NCBI GenBank assembly: GCA_964460035.1
Contig: CAYWPG010000039.1
Coordinates: 1-33,701, forward strand
Source of the DNA: CAYWPG01 sp964460035
GTDB lineage: Bacteria > Pseudomonadota > Gammaproteobacteria > Nitrococcales > AK92
Reading direction: 5' to 3'
DNA: 33,701 nucleotides
The notes under the pieces were generated by a model that worked only from the letters and a program-made list of their open reading frames with translations, was not told the DNA's origin and searched no databases. The translations under genes were made by a program, and so were the position numbers. Positions 24,973 to 33,443 of the stretch are shown here, one piece after another; the stretch's first letter is position 1; every line of letters begins with the position of its first letter.

Positions 24973-25569
24973 ATGAATCAAGATGGCGTTAATAAGTCGA
25001 GACGCCGGTTTCTGACTGCAACGACCGCGGTTGTCGGTGGTGTGGGCGCGGTGTTTACCGCCTACCCTTTCCTCGCTTCTTGGCAGCCCAGCGCCAGGGC
25101 GCAGGCCGCGGGTGCTCCCGTCGAGGTTGACATCAGTCACCTGGAGCCGGGGCAGCTGATCAACGTGGAGTGGCGTGGACGCCCCGTCTGGGTCTTCCGC
25201 CGCACGGAGCAGGCACTCGCTACCTTGCAACAGATTGACAACATTCTGGTCGATCCTGACTCGAAGCAGCCGCAGCAGCCGAGCTACGCGCAGAATCCGA
25301 CTCGCTCCATCCGTCCGGACATCATGGTCCTGGTAGGTATCTGTACCCACCTGGGCTGTTCGCCGCTGTACCGTCCCGAGCCGGGCGCGGCCGACATGGG
25401 CGGTGCCGGCGCGCCAGGCGGCTTCTTCTGCCCCTGCCACGGCTCGCGCTTCGATCTGGCCGGCCGCGTTTTCCGCAACGTGCCGGCGCCGATCAATATG
25501 GAGGTGCCGCCGCACCACTATCTCGACGATAACCGGATCCTGATCGGCGAAGACGGGGGGGCAGCCTGA
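24973..25569 (+). CDS. petA: Ubiquinol-cytochrome c reductase iron-sulfur (Rieske) subunit
   Basis: Rieske [2Fe-2S] subunit of the cytochrome bc1 complex, 198 residues. The N-terminus has a twin-arginine motif (SRRRFL) and one membrane helix (about 16-34), as for Tat-inserted Rieske proteins. Cluster ligands are Cys124 and His126 in CTHLGC, and Cys153 and His156 in CPCHGS; Cys129 and Cys155 form the disulfide. An extended insert between the two boxes (about 131-150) is usual in beta/gammaproteobacteria. A weak promoter may lie at 24830 (TTGACC) in the 209-base upstream gap. Confidence 0.97.
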   Translation: MNQDGVNKSRRRFLTATTAVVGGVGAVFTAYPFLASWQPSARAQAAGAPVEVDISHLEPGQLINVEWRGRPVWVFRRTEQALATLQQIDNILVDPDSKQPQQPSYAQNPTRSIRPDIMVLVGICTHLGCSPLYRPEPGAADMGGAGAPGGFFCPCHGSRFDLAGRVFRNVPAPINMEVPPHHYLDDNRILIGEDGGAA

Positions 25570-25571
25570 AC

Positions 25572-26828
25572 ATGAACAAGATGGAAGAAATCGCGAAGTC
25601 CAACCGCCTCGTAGGCTGGATCGACGAGCGCTTCCCGCTTACCAAGCTGTGGGAGGAGCACGTCTCCAAGTACTACGCGCCGAAGAACTTCAACTTCTGG
25701 TATTTCTTCGGCTCGCTGGCGATGCTGGTGCTGGTCATCCAGATCGTCTCCGGCATCTTCCTGACGATGAACTATCATCCGACAGGCGCCGGCGCCTTCG
25801 CCTCGGTCGAATACATCATGCGCGACGTAGAGTGGGGGTGGCTGATCCGCTACATCCATACCACCGGCGCGTCCGCGTTCTTCATCGTCGTCTATCTGCA
25901 CATGTTCCGCGGACTGATGTACGGTTCGTACCAGAAGCCGCGCGAGCTGGTGTGGGTGTTCGGCATGCTGATCTACCTGCTGCTCATGGCGGAAGCCTTC
26001 ATGGGCTACCTGCTTCCCTGGGGCCAGATGTCCTACTGGGGCGCGCAGGTGATCATTTCGCTGTTTGGCGCGATTCCGTTCATCGGCGATAGCCTGGCGC
26101 TGTGGATCCGTGGCGACTTCAACGTCTCTGAAGTGACGCTGACCCGCTTCTTCGCGCTGCACGTGATCGCGATCCCGCTGGTGCTGGTGTTCCTGGTGAT
26201 CTTCCACATCATGGCACTGCACGAAGTGGGTTCGAACAACCCCGACGGTATCGACATCAAGAAGTACAAGGACGCGAACGGCGTGCCGCTGGATGGGATT
26301 CCGTTCCATCCGTACTACACGGTCAAAGACCTGCTCGGCGTCGTGGTGTTCCTGATTTTCTTCGCGGCAGTGATTTTCTTCGTGCCGACCTTCTTCGGGT
26401 ACTTCATCGAAGCACCGAACTTCGAGCCGGCCAACCCGTTGGTGACTCCGGATCACATCGCGCCGGTGTGGTACTTTGGCCCGTTCTACGCCATCCTCCG
26501 CGCAGTGCCCAGTGTCGCTGGCTCCGCGTTCCCGGGTGTGGCAGCGATGGGACTGGCGATCTTCGCGCTCTTCGTGCTGCCTTGGCTGGATCGCGGTAAG
26601 GTGCGCTCCATCCGCTACCGCGGCCTGGGCTTCAAAGTCGCCCTGACCCTGTTCGCCATCGCCTTCCTGGTTCTGGGCTTCCTTGGCGGGCAGCCGGCAA
26701 CGCCGCTGTACACCGCGATCGCGCAGGTGTGCACGGTGGTGTACTTCGGTTACTTCATTTTCCTGTGGGTTTACACCTACTTTGGGCTCGAGAAGACCAA
26801 GCCGGTGCCGGAAAGGGTGACGTACTAA
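25572..26828 (+). CDS. petB: Cytochrome b subunit of bc1 complex
   Basis: An integral membrane di-heme cytochrome b, 418 residues with about eight to nine helices; it oxidises ubiquinol and pumps protons through the Q cycle. Haem-ligand histidines are in RYIHTTGAS, VYLHMFRG, RFFALHV and IFHIMALHEVGSNNP. The two on helix D have 14 residues between them, as in other beta/gammaproteobacteria. The Qo motif is PVWY rather than PEWY, a known variant of this lineage. It follows petA after 2 bases and its TAA overlaps the petC ATG. Confidence 0.97.
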   Translation: MNKMEEIAKSNRLVGWIDERFPLTKLWEEHVSKYYAPKNFNFWYFFGSLAMLVLVIQIVSGIFLTMNYHPTGAGAFASVEYIMRDVEWGWLIRYIHTTGASAFFIVVYLHMFRGLMYGSYQKPRELVWVFGMLIYLLLMAEAFMGYLLPWGQMSYWGAQVIISLFGAIPFIGDSLALWIRGDFNVSEVTLTRFFALHVIAIPLVLVFLVIFHIMALHEVGSNNPDGIDIKKYKDANGVPLDGIPFHPYYTVKDLLGVVVFLIFFAAVIFFVPTFFGYFIEAPNFEPANPLVTPDHIAPVWYFGPFYAILRAVPSVAGSAFPGVAAMGLAIFALFVLPWLDRGKVRSIRYRGLGFKVALTLFAIAFLVLGFLGGQPATPLYTAIAQVCTVVYFGYFIFLWVYTYFGLEKTKPVPERVTY

Positions 26829-27571
26829 TGAAAAAGATCATTCTCGCTCTGTTCTTGCTGGCAGCGTCGGGCGTGGCCGGTGCGGCGGCGCCCTCCGGCA
26901 ACTTGATGTCGGTAAAGGTGGACCCCACTGACATTCCCTCGCTGCAGCGAGGCGCCCAGCTATTCGTAAACTATTGCATGGGCTGCCACTCGGCGCAGTT
27001 CATGCGCTACGGCCGCGTGGCGGAAGATCTGCGCTTGAGCCAGGATCTGGTCGAGCAGTATCTAATTTTCACCGACGCTCAAATCGGCGATACCATGAAC
27101 AACGCGATGAACGCTGATTTGGCGGAGGACTGGTTCGGCATCGCGCCGCCGGATCTGAGCCTGATCGTACGCGTTCGTGGCGCCGACTGGGTGTACACCT
27201 TCTTGAACAGCTTCTATCGGGACGACAAGTCCGCGGTGGGTGTGAACAACCTGCTCCTGCAGGATTTGAGCATGCCCCACGCGCTGTGGGAGCTGCAGGG
27301 TGTCCCAGTGCCGATGTATTCGGAGATCAATGCTGGCACCGATGACGCCAGGTTGGTCATCGCAAGCACCCATGTGCCGGAAGGCGAGGGGCTGCTGACG
27401 CCAGAGGAGTACCGGGAGGCCACTCGCGATCTTGTGAACTTCCTGGCTTATGTTTCCGAGCCGGTGCGCGCCGAGCGCGAGCGGTTGGGAATCAAGGTAA
27501 TGCTGTTTCTCGGTGTGTTCCTGATCCTCGCGTATCTGCTGAAGAAGGAATACTGGAGGGATGTCCATTGA
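26828..27571 (+). CDS. petC: Cytochrome c1 subunit of bc1 complex
   Basis: Cytochrome c1, 247 residues from the ATG overlapping the petB stop. It carries electrons from the Rieske centre to soluble cytochrome c. A Sec signal peptide (residues 1-20) is followed by the haem c motif CMGCH (Cys50, Cys53, His54). A C-terminal anchor helix (IKVMLFLGVFLILAYLLKK) precedes the end. A longer in-frame reading back into petB was rejected. It is the last of the petABC operon, with sspA 48 bases on. Confidence 0.96.
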   Translation: MKKIILALFLLAASGVAGAAAPSGNLMSVKVDPTDIPSLQRGAQLFVNYCMGCHSAQFMRYGRVAEDLRLSQDLVEQYLIFTDAQIGDTMNNAMNADLAEDWFGIAPPDLSLIVRVRGADWVYTFLNSFYRDDKSAVGVNNLLLQDLSMPHALWELQGVPVPMYSEINAGTDDARLVIASTHVPEGEGLLTPEEYREATRDLVNFLAYVSEPVRAERERLGIKVMLFLGVFLILAYLLKKEYWRDVH

Positions 27572-27619
27572 TGCGGCTGCGGCGCCGGTGTGCTGGGCCG
27601 ACGGCAAGGAGGATGCCCC

Positions 27620-28246
27620 ATGGCGGCGGTGAGTAGACGTTCGGTAATGACGCTTTTTTCTGGCCCTACGTGTCCTTTCAGCCATCGTATTCGCATTGTG
27701 CTGGCGGAAAAGGGCATTACGGCCGATATCGTGTTGGTGTCCGGGGATCAGAAGCCGGAGGATTTGCTGGATCTGAACCCGTACGGTACGGTGCCGACAC
27801 TGATGGACCGGGATCTGGCGCTCTACGACACCAAGATCATCACCGAGTATCTGGACGAGCGGTTTCCGCATCCGCCTTTAATGCCGGTGGATCCGGTGTC
27901 GCGCGCAAAAGCGCGGCTAGTGCTCTATCGCATGGAGAAGGACTGGTACGCGCCGCTGCAGACGATCATTGCCAATGAGTCGGACGCCGAGGTCAAGGCG
28001 GCGCGGCGCACGCTCACCGACAGTCTCAGCGCCAGCATCGAGCTGTTCGCGAACATGCCGTTCTTCCTTAGCGAAGAGTTCTCGGTCATGGACTGCGCGG
28101 TGGCGCCGTTGCTGTGGCGCCTACCGGCGCTGGGTATCGAGCTGCCTGCCCAGGCGGCGCCGATACGGGAATACGCCGAGCGCATATTCGCTCGGGAGTC
28201 GTTCCAGCGTAGCCTGACCGACGAGGAGAGGGCGATGCGGCTTTGA
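27620..28246 (+). CDS. sspA: Stringent starvation protein A
   Basis: A GST-fold RNA-polymerase-associated protein, 208 residues from the ATG at 27620, which has AAGGAGG seven bases upstream. In E. coli SspA binds polymerase and sigma-70, lowers H-NS and supports acid and stationary-phase survival. TLFSGPTCPFSHRIRIVLAEKG and NPYGTVPTLMDRDLALYDTKII form the thioredoxin-like part; the rest is helical. The family lacks GST activity. It sits between petC and sspB, as in Pseudomonas. Confidence 0.95.
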   Translation: MAAVSRRSVMTLFSGPTCPFSHRIRIVLAEKGITADIVLVSGDQKPEDLLDLNPYGTVPTLMDRDLALYDTKIITEYLDERFPHPPLMPVDPVSRAKARLVLYRMEKDWYAPLQTIIANESDAEVKAARRTLTDSLSASIELFANMPFFLSEEFSVMDCAVAPLLWRLPALGIELPAQAAPIREYAERIFARESFQRSLTDEERAMRL

Positions 28247-28277
28247 CTGCCGCATCGCTCTGGCCTAGCCTAGATTC

Positions 28278-28661
28278 ATGACTTCCAGCCGCCCATATCT
28301 TGTTCGTGCTCTCTACGAGTGGATCGTGGATAACGGCCTGACGCCGTATATCCTTGTCGACGCCGGCTTCGAGGGCTTGGTTGCGCCATTAGAGTACGCC
28401 GACAGCGGGAAGCTGGTCTTGAACGTCTCGCCCAGGGCTGTCCGCGGGCTCAACGTCAGCAATGAGGGAGTCAGCTTCAATGCCCGCTTTGCGGGGACGC
28501 CGCGCGATGTGTATGTGCCTATACAGGCGGTAATGGCCATCTACGCGCGGGAAAACGGGCAAGGTATGCTGTTCTCGGAGCGCGACGACGGAGGCGGGCC
28601 GCCTAGCGATCCGCAAGGTAAGCCCAGTGGTGGTCGACCGACGCTGCGCGTGGTGAAGTAA
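28278..28661 (+). CDS. sspB: ClpXP protease specificity factor SspB
   Basis: An adaptor that brings ssrA-tagged and other substrates to ClpXP; 127 residues. The folded domain starts RPYLVRALYEWIVDNGLTPYILVD and is followed by a Gly/Pro-rich flexible linker (about 103-119). The C-terminal RPTLRVVK is the ClpX-binding peptide, nearly the same as in E. coli. It is 31 bases after sspA and ends the pet-ssp block. Confidence 0.96.
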   Translation: MTSSRPYLVRALYEWIVDNGLTPYILVDAGFEGLVAPLEYADSGKLVLNVSPRAVRGLNVSNEGVSFNARFAGTPRDVYVPIQAVMAIYARENGQGMLFSERDDGGGPPSDPQGKPSGGRPTLRVVK

Positions 28662-28841
28662 TCAGCTGGCCGAATCCGCTGTGTGTCCCGTTGCGTCCAC
28701 GGGCTCTCCATCTTTTTGACTCGTTTCAGTCGGATCTTGCGAGGCGCTTTCTTATAGCAGGGCTCGCAAGCGTCTGTCTGTAACCGGCGTTCTGCCGACG
28801 CAAATTGCTACCGTGTGCTGTCCGTGCTGTGTGGGTGCGCG

Positions 28842-28865
28842 GCGGCGCGTCCATGCGCCGCTTTT
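28842..28865 (+). terminator. Intrinsic terminator of the petABC-sspAB direction
   Basis: GCGGCGC (28842-28848), loop GTCCAT, GCGCCGC (28855-28861), then TTTT. It is about 180 bases after sspB and close to the diaA stop on the other strand. Earlier in the same gap CTTGCGAG (28736-28743) and CTCGCAAG (28763-28770) form another 8-bp stem with a 19-base loop and no T-run. Confidence 0.6.
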
Positions 28866-28891
28866 GCGAGCGCGGGAGCTATGGGCGCGAG

Positions 28892-29482
28892 TCACTCGTG
28901 ATTGAAGAGGTACTGGTCGATCAGATCGCACAAGCAATGGATCACCAGCAGGTGTACCTCTTGGATGCGTGCGGTAACCGCGGCCGGTACCCGGATCTCC
29001 ACGTCGCCCTCGTCCATAACGGGGGCGATTTGACCGCCATCGCGCCCGGTTAGGGCGACCACGTGCATATCCCGTTCATGCGCCGCTTCTACCGCGGCGA
29101 CCACATTAGCCGAGTTGCCGCTGGTGCTGATGGCGAGCAGGACATCGCCGGCCTGGCCCAGCGCGCGGACTTGCTTGGCGAAAATGTCGTTGTAGTGATA
29201 GTCGTTGGCGATAGACGTCAGCGTGGAGCTGTCGGTGGTCAAGGCAACGGCGGGCAGGCCGGGGCGCTCCATCTCGAACCGATTGAGCAGTTCGGATGAG
29301 AAGTGCTGAGCGTCGGCGGCGGAGCCGCCATTGCCGCATGTCAGGATCTTGCCTTCCTGTTGCAGGCTGCGCGCCATGATGCGCGCAGCTTCGACGATAA
29401 CGGAGGCGAGCTGATCCATGGCCATCTGCTTGGTGCGGATGCTCTCGTGAAAATGCTGGAGGACGCGTTCGTGCGGATCCAT
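28892..29482 (-). CDS. diaA: SIS-domain protein, DiaA/GmhA family
   Basis: A single SIS domain of 196 residues from the ATG at 29482 (AGAGG upstream). DiaA binds DnaA and times replication starts; GmhA is sedoheptulose-7-phosphate isomerase for LPS heptose. The sequence resembles DiaA (ALTTDSSTLTSIANDYHYND, KQVRALGQAGDVLLAISTSGNS, HCLCDLIDQYLF), and the gene order lpoA-yraN-diaA agrees. However, it keeps Glu64 and His177 at the positions of the GmhA catalytic residues, so isomerase activity is possible. A longer start at 29533 is unlikely. Confidence 0.85.
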   Translation of the reverse strand: MDPHERVLQHFHESIRTKQMAMDQLASVIVEAARIMARSLQQEGKILTCGNGGSAADAQHFSSELLNRFEMERPGLPAVALTTDSSTLTSIANDYHYNDIFAKQVRALGQAGDVLLAISTSGNSANVVAAVEAAHERDMHVVALTGRDGGQIAPVMDEGDVEIRVPAAVTARIQEVHLLVIHCLCDLIDQYLFNHE

Positions 29483-29549
29483 AGAAAGCCTCTTAGCAAA
29501 AATCAGTGAAAACCAGTTTGATGCGCGGGCCAACCGCTACTTGGGCTGG

Positions 29550-29882
29550 CTAAAACGCGTTGACTATCCAATCGATGCTGCTGTCTTGCAGCGTAACGAC
29601 GTCGAAGCGGCAGGGCGGCAGGCTAGGGTAGCGCAGCAGGTAATGTTCGGCCGTGCGGCGCAGTTTCTCTTGCTTGCGGGCATCGATGCTGGCCGCGGCG
29701 CCGCCATAACGCGTGCCCCGCCGGCTGCGCACTTCCACGAACACCAGCGTGTCGCCCTGCCGCATTATCAGATCTATCTCTCCAAAGCGGCAGCTGTAGT
29801 TTCTTTGTACAAGACGCAACCCGGCCGCCTCGAGATGGCGGCAGGCTTCGCTCTCGGCCGTCTTGCCTAGCGCGCGGCTCAC
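29550..29882 (-). CDS. yraN: YraN/UPF0102 family nuclease-like protein
   Basis: A 110-residue UPF0102 protein with a restriction-endonuclease-like fold; its role is uncertain. The motif pattern RNYSCRFGEIDLIM...TLVFVEVRSRRG carries the Glu/Asp/Glu of the PD-(D/E)xK core, and SIDARKQEKLRRTAEHYL is typical. The likely start is the GTG at 29882, overlapping the lpoA stop (GTGA). The open frame extends much further upstream inside lpoA, but that part is only a shadow of lpoA. Confidence 0.92.
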   Translation of the reverse strand: MSRALGKTAESEACRHLEAAGLRLVQRNYSCRFGEIDLIMRQGDTLVFVEVRSRRGTRYGGAAASIDARKQEKLRRTAEHYLLRYPSLPPCRFDVVTLQDSSIDWIVNAF

Positions 29883-31771
29883 TGTTCCCCTGCCGGAGTC
29901 GAGGCAACGGCGCGTACCTCCAGGCGAGGACGCCCTTGATGGAAACGCGCGGGCAGCAGTTTGCGGTGTACGCGACCACTGGCGTCGACTTGGAGCACGC
30001 CCGTTTTGCCGTCGATACTGTCGCCCGGATAGGTGCGCAGTGTCTCCAGGTAGGGCACTATGCGGTAGGCGTCTATCCCCAGTGCATACAAGCGCGGTTG
30101 CCTGGCAACGGCGGGCCATAGCGACTGAAGGTCGGCGCGGCGCAGGCCGTCCTCGGGCGGATCGGGGTCGAGCAGCCAGGGCATGTCCACGAACCGCACA
30201 CCGTCCATGTCTTGGTCGGCAGTGGCATTCGCGGTGCCGGTAAATACGTGCGAGGTGGCCACTACCGGCACGTCCATGGCGTGATGGAAGCGCAGCTGGG
30301 GCCTGATCAGGCGAGCCTCGCGAGGAAAGGCGCCGACGAAGATGAAGTCGACGTCCTGTCGCCGTTGCGACTCGAACGCGATAGGGCGCCGCAGCGTATT
30401 GCGCAGGGCCCGGTAACGGCGGTCGCTGGCGTCCAGATTCAGAAGCTCCCGAATCGGTTCGCTGAAGTCGGTGCCTCCGGGGCGGTAAAAGGCCGTTTCC
30501 AGTACTCGCTGATACTCCCCGTTGAAGGCTTGTTCGAACGCCTGTGCAACGCGCTTGCCCCACTCGTTCTCGGGAACCAGGACCAAGGCGTTCTCATGGC
30601 CGCGTTCTATGGCATAAGCAGCGGCCGCTTGTGCTTCGTCTTCCGGGCTGAGACCGAACTGATAGAGGCCTAGCGGCGCGGTAGCGTCGCCCGGCAGCGT
30701 ATTGAGCGCGAGAGTGGGCACAGGAAGACTGCCACGTGCCGCCAGCATAGCCACTGCGGGCTTGGTAAGCGGTCCGACGATGAAGTCGGCGCCGTCGTTC
30801 AGGGCTTCCTCGTAGGCATTGACCACGTTCGCCCCTTCCGCTCCCAGGTCGTAAATGCGCAGCGCCGGCCGCGCGTCGCCGGCCGCGTAATAGGCGGCGA
30901 GGAAGCCGTCGCGGATGGCTTGCCCTGCGCTGGCCAGCGGTCCGCTCAGAGGAAGCAGGAGCGCGAGTTGCTGCGGGCGATGGATGTGCTGCTGGTAGCG
31001 CGCAAGCAGGTCCGGGAGCAGCTCGGCGGCGGCCGGGTGCGTGGGGTGGCGGCGCTGCCAGTGCGCCAGCGCCTGTTCCAGCTGTTCCAGATCGAGTCGG
31101 TAGCTGCGCACTACGAACGCAAGCTCTAGCCACCCGCCGAACGTATCCGGAGGGGGCGGCATGCGCTCACGCAGCAGCTCCATGGGGACTTGCGCCAGCG
31201 CGGCCCAAAGCAGTTCGCGGTTGTGGGTGCGGGCGCCCGGCTCTTCCAGCAGTGCGTCCAGATGAGCGCGCGCTTCTGCGCTCTCCAGGAATAAGCCGAC
31301 GGCTGAGCTGACTTCCGCCTGCACTCGCAGCGCCTCCGCCCGCAGGTGTGGCGGTGCTTCGCCAAGCGTGGTAAACGCCAGATAAGCGGCGGCGGGCCGA
31401 TCGATCTGCAGCAAGCGCCTGATTTCTACGAGTTCCCGGTGATACTGCAGGGGGGCGGGAAGCAGAGTGGGGAGCTGCTGCAAAAGGCGTTCGGCCCGGT
31501 CGATCTCGCCCAGATAAAGCCGCAGACTGATGGCGCGTAGCGTAAGGTGCTCGCGCTCGGGAGACTCGCTGAGGGCGGCCGCGTGTTCGAGCAGGGCCGC
31601 TGCGCGTGCCTCATCGCCCGCCTCCAGCGCTTCATCCGCTAGCGCCGCTATTTCTGCCGGGTCCGAAGTGCGCGGCGGGTCGCCCGGTCGTAGCGGCGGC
31701 TTGGCGCAGCTTGCGACCAGTACGGCGAGCAGAGCCAGTAGAAGATAAAGGTGGTTTCGTTGTTTCTGCAT
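29879..31771 (-). CDS. lpoA: Penicillin-binding protein activator lipoprotein LpoA
   Basis: An outer-membrane lipoprotein of 630 residues (LppC family) that activates PBP1a-type peptidoglycan synthases from outside. A lipoprotein signal ends in LVASC, with Cys22 as the lipidated residue. The N-terminal half (about 30-240) is helical and TPR-like. From about 260 (LALLLPLSGPLASAGQAIRDGFLAAYY) it has a type I periplasmic-binding-protein fold, as in E. coli LpoA. Transcription with yraN is likely through the stop/start overlap. Its promoter probably lies in the long gap to rsmI. Confidence 0.95.
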   Translation of the reverse strand: MQKQRNHLYLLLALLAVLVASCAKPPLRPGDPPRTSDPAEIAALADEALEAGDEARAAALLEHAAALSESPEREHLTLRAISLRLYLGEIDRAERLLQQLPTLLPAPLQYHRELVEIRRLLQIDRPAAAYLAFTTLGEAPPHLRAEALRVQAEVSSAVGLFLESAEARAHLDALLEEPGARTHNRELLWAALAQVPMELLRERMPPPPDTFGGWLELAFVVRSYRLDLEQLEQALAHWQRRHPTHPAAAELLPDLLARYQQHIHRPQQLALLLPLSGPLASAGQAIRDGFLAAYYAAGDARPALRIYDLGAEGANVVNAYEEALNDGADFIVGPLTKPAVAMLAARGSLPVPTLALNTLPGDATAPLGLYQFGLSPEDEAQAAAAYAIERGHENALVLVPENEWGKRVAQAFEQAFNGEYQRVLETAFYRPGGTDFSEPIRELLNLDASDRRYRALRNTLRRPIAFESQRRQDVDFIFVGAFPREARLIRPQLRFHHAMDVPVVATSHVFTGTANATADQDMDGVRFVDMPWLLDPDPPEDGLRRADLQSLWPAVARQPRLYALGIDAYRIVPYLETLRTYPGDSIDGKTGVLQVDASGRVHRKLLPARFHQGRPRLEVRAVASTPAGEQ

Positions 31772-32249
31772 CGGAATTCGGTGGCCTTTGCTCGATCTGC
31801 CTAGAGCCTGTGCGCCTGTGCTCGCGTCTGCGTGGAAATTGGCGCCTTCTTGGGCGGTCCCGCTCTTCTTCGATGAGTGCAGTGCAGCCCCGCCCTGCCA
31901 CTCATGCGTAAATGATGGAGAGCGAACGTCACTAGTATACGCTCAAGGTGCGCGAGGGCGTGTCAGGGTTCGCTTACCTTTAATTCGTATCTCATGTACG
32001 TTGGAGCATGCCGAACGAAGACGAAGCGCCCGTCATTATGTTCCGTTCACTGCTCCCCACTGGGCAGATGCCGGACGCATTACCGGCGCTGGACCGGGGT
32101 GCGGGGATTCGCTGTGCGGCCGGGCCAGGCGGTCGCGGTACTCGTCCGGCGATACTGTCGAGTATGCGCGGGCAGCGACTGCGGCCATAGACGGGTGGCC
32201 GTTTACGCTAAGCACGCATGGGCGTCAATATCAGCATCAGAGGTGCGAC
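31772..32249. other. Divergent intergenic region lpoA/rsmI
   Basis: These 478 bases show no convincing gene. The open frames in it have no ribosome sites, no recognisable domains and shifting composition. On the minus strand TATACT (31939-31934) is a possible -10 for lpoA but lacks a well-spaced -35; a CTGACA lies 21 bases upstream. No repeat or RNA structure stood out. Confidence 0.6.
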
Positions 32250-33113
32250 GTGTCAAACGAGTGCGGCACGCTTTATGTCGTTGCTACGCCGATCGGCAAC
32301 CTGGAGGACTTATCGCGGCGCGCAGAGCGGGTGCTCGCGACGGTAGATTATGTGGCGGCGGAGGATACGCGGCACTCGCGGGTGCTGTTGCAGCACTATG
32401 GAATCAGGACGCCGCTGCTGAGCTTGCATGAGCACAATGAAGCGCAGCGCGTGGACAGTGTGCTGGAGCTGTTGGTGCGGGGCGAGTCGGTCGCGCTGGT
32501 GAGCGATGCGGGCACACCGCTGATCAGCGATCCTGGTTATAGATTGGTGCGCGAGGCGCGCCGACGCGGTTTGCAAGTCGTTCCGGTGCCGGGGCCGAGC
32601 AGTCTTGTCGCCGCGCTGTCGGTGGCCGGCTTGCCCACCGATCGTTTCGCTTTCGAGGGGTTTTTGCCCGCCAAGCCGGCTCAGCGCAGGCGGCGGCTCG
32701 AAGAGCTCGTGGCCGAGCCGCGTACGCTGGTGTTCTTTGAAGCCAGTCATCGGATTGTGGCAAGCGTGGAAGATATGGCCGCCATTTTCGGGACGGCTCG
32801 CGAGGCGGCTATCGCGCGTGAACTCACCAAAGCTTTCGAGACCGTGTTGCAAGGAAGCCTGGGCGAGTTGCTGGAACGGCTCAATTCGGATCCGGACCAG
32901 ACCCGTGGCGAGTTTGTCGTTATGGTGGCGGGAGCGCCGGAAGCGGTCGATGACGACGAGGCAAAACTCGCCGAAGCGGATAGGATTCTAAAGGTGTTGC
33001 TGGAAGAGCTTCCCTTGAAACAGGCCGCCAAGCTGGCGGCCAAGTTGACAGGGGTGACCAGGAACGTTTTGTACGAGCGAGGGCTGGGGTTCGACGGAAC
33101 CGGCCGCCGCTGA
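32250..33113 (+). CDS. rsmI: 16S rRNA (cytidine(1402)-2'-O)-methyltransferase RsmI
   Basis: SAM-dependent methyltransferase of the tetrapyrrole-methylase fold that 2'-O-methylates C1402 of 16S rRNA. The GTG at 32250, with AGAGGTG just upstream, gives 287 residues (E. coli 286). GTLYVVATPIGNLEDLS, AAEDTRHS, ALVSDAGTPLISDPGY and VPGPSSLVAALSVAGLPTD cover the conserved SAM and catalytic loops. The open frame runs upstream to 31788 but that stretch is not conserved. Placement opposite lpoA is standard. Confidence 0.96.
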   Translation: MSNECGTLYVVATPIGNLEDLSRRAERVLATVDYVAAEDTRHSRVLLQHYGIRTPLLSLHEHNEAQRVDSVLELLVRGESVALVSDAGTPLISDPGYRLVREARRRGLQVVPVPGPSSLVAALSVAGLPTDRFAFEGFLPAKPAQRRRRLEELVAEPRTLVFFEASHRIVASVEDMAAIFGTAREAAIARELTKAFETVLQGSLGELLERLNSDPDQTRGEFVVMVAGAPEAVDDDEAKLAEADRILKVLLEELPLKQAAKLAAKLTGVTRNVLYERGLGFDGTGRR

Positions 33114-33232
33114 GTGCGAGCTTGAACGGGCGGCGCGTGAGCGTGGTGGGCTGTTGCCATGGCTGCCTTTGTCCAGGCAGCTGCCGTCAGAGGTTCTCAG
33201 AGCGACGCCGACGGACCCAGAACGTCGCCCGC

Positions 33233-33341
33233 GAAAATGCCGCCAATCATTTTCAAACTGTGGAATGTAGCGAAAAATGCTGCCACCGCGTGCGCCTGGC
33301 TGGCGTATTGTGGCACGCCTTTGAGTCGCCTTAATTAAGGC
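33233..33341. repeat. Palindromes upstream of rnpB
   Basis: GAAAATG (33233-33239) and CATTTTC (33248-33254) form a 7-bp stem. GCCTTAATTAAGGC (33328-33341) is a perfect 14-bp palindrome about 100 bases before rnpB, AT-rich at its centre in otherwise GC-rich DNA. They lie in the 330-base gap after rsmI, which also has a GCTGCC/GGCAGC stem at 33162-33181 without a T-run. Confidence 0.5.
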
Positions 33342-33426
33342 TGCTCCTACTGCGGCGCATGAGCCTGATAACGCGGTATACGGTCGGTAATACTACGGCG
33401 CTTCCATAGGGGCTGACGCTTAAATC

Positions 33427-33435
33427 TGATAATAT
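33427..33435 (+). promoter_or_regulatory. Extended -10 promoter element of rnpB
   Basis: TG-A-TAATAT at 33427-33435 is an extended -10 sequence ending about eight bases before the RNA start. No good -35 hexamer is present at the usual distance, which fits an extended -10 promoter. Confidence 0.5.
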
Positions 33436-33443
33436 TGCGTACG

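Noticed and set aside
26455..26475. PVWY in place of PEWY in cytochrome b, and 14-residue histidine spacing in helix D
   Set aside because: Both are known features of beta/gammaproteobacterial cytochrome b, not unusual here.
29883..30563. N-terminal extension of the yraN reading frame
   Set aside because: It overlaps the conserved periplasmic-binding-protein domain of lpoA in another frame; YraN proteins are about 110-130 residues and the GTG at 29882 fits.
31788..32249. Upstream extension of the rsmI frame, or a separate small gene
   Set aside because: No conserved motif, no ribosome site, and the RsmI length from 32250 already matches the family.
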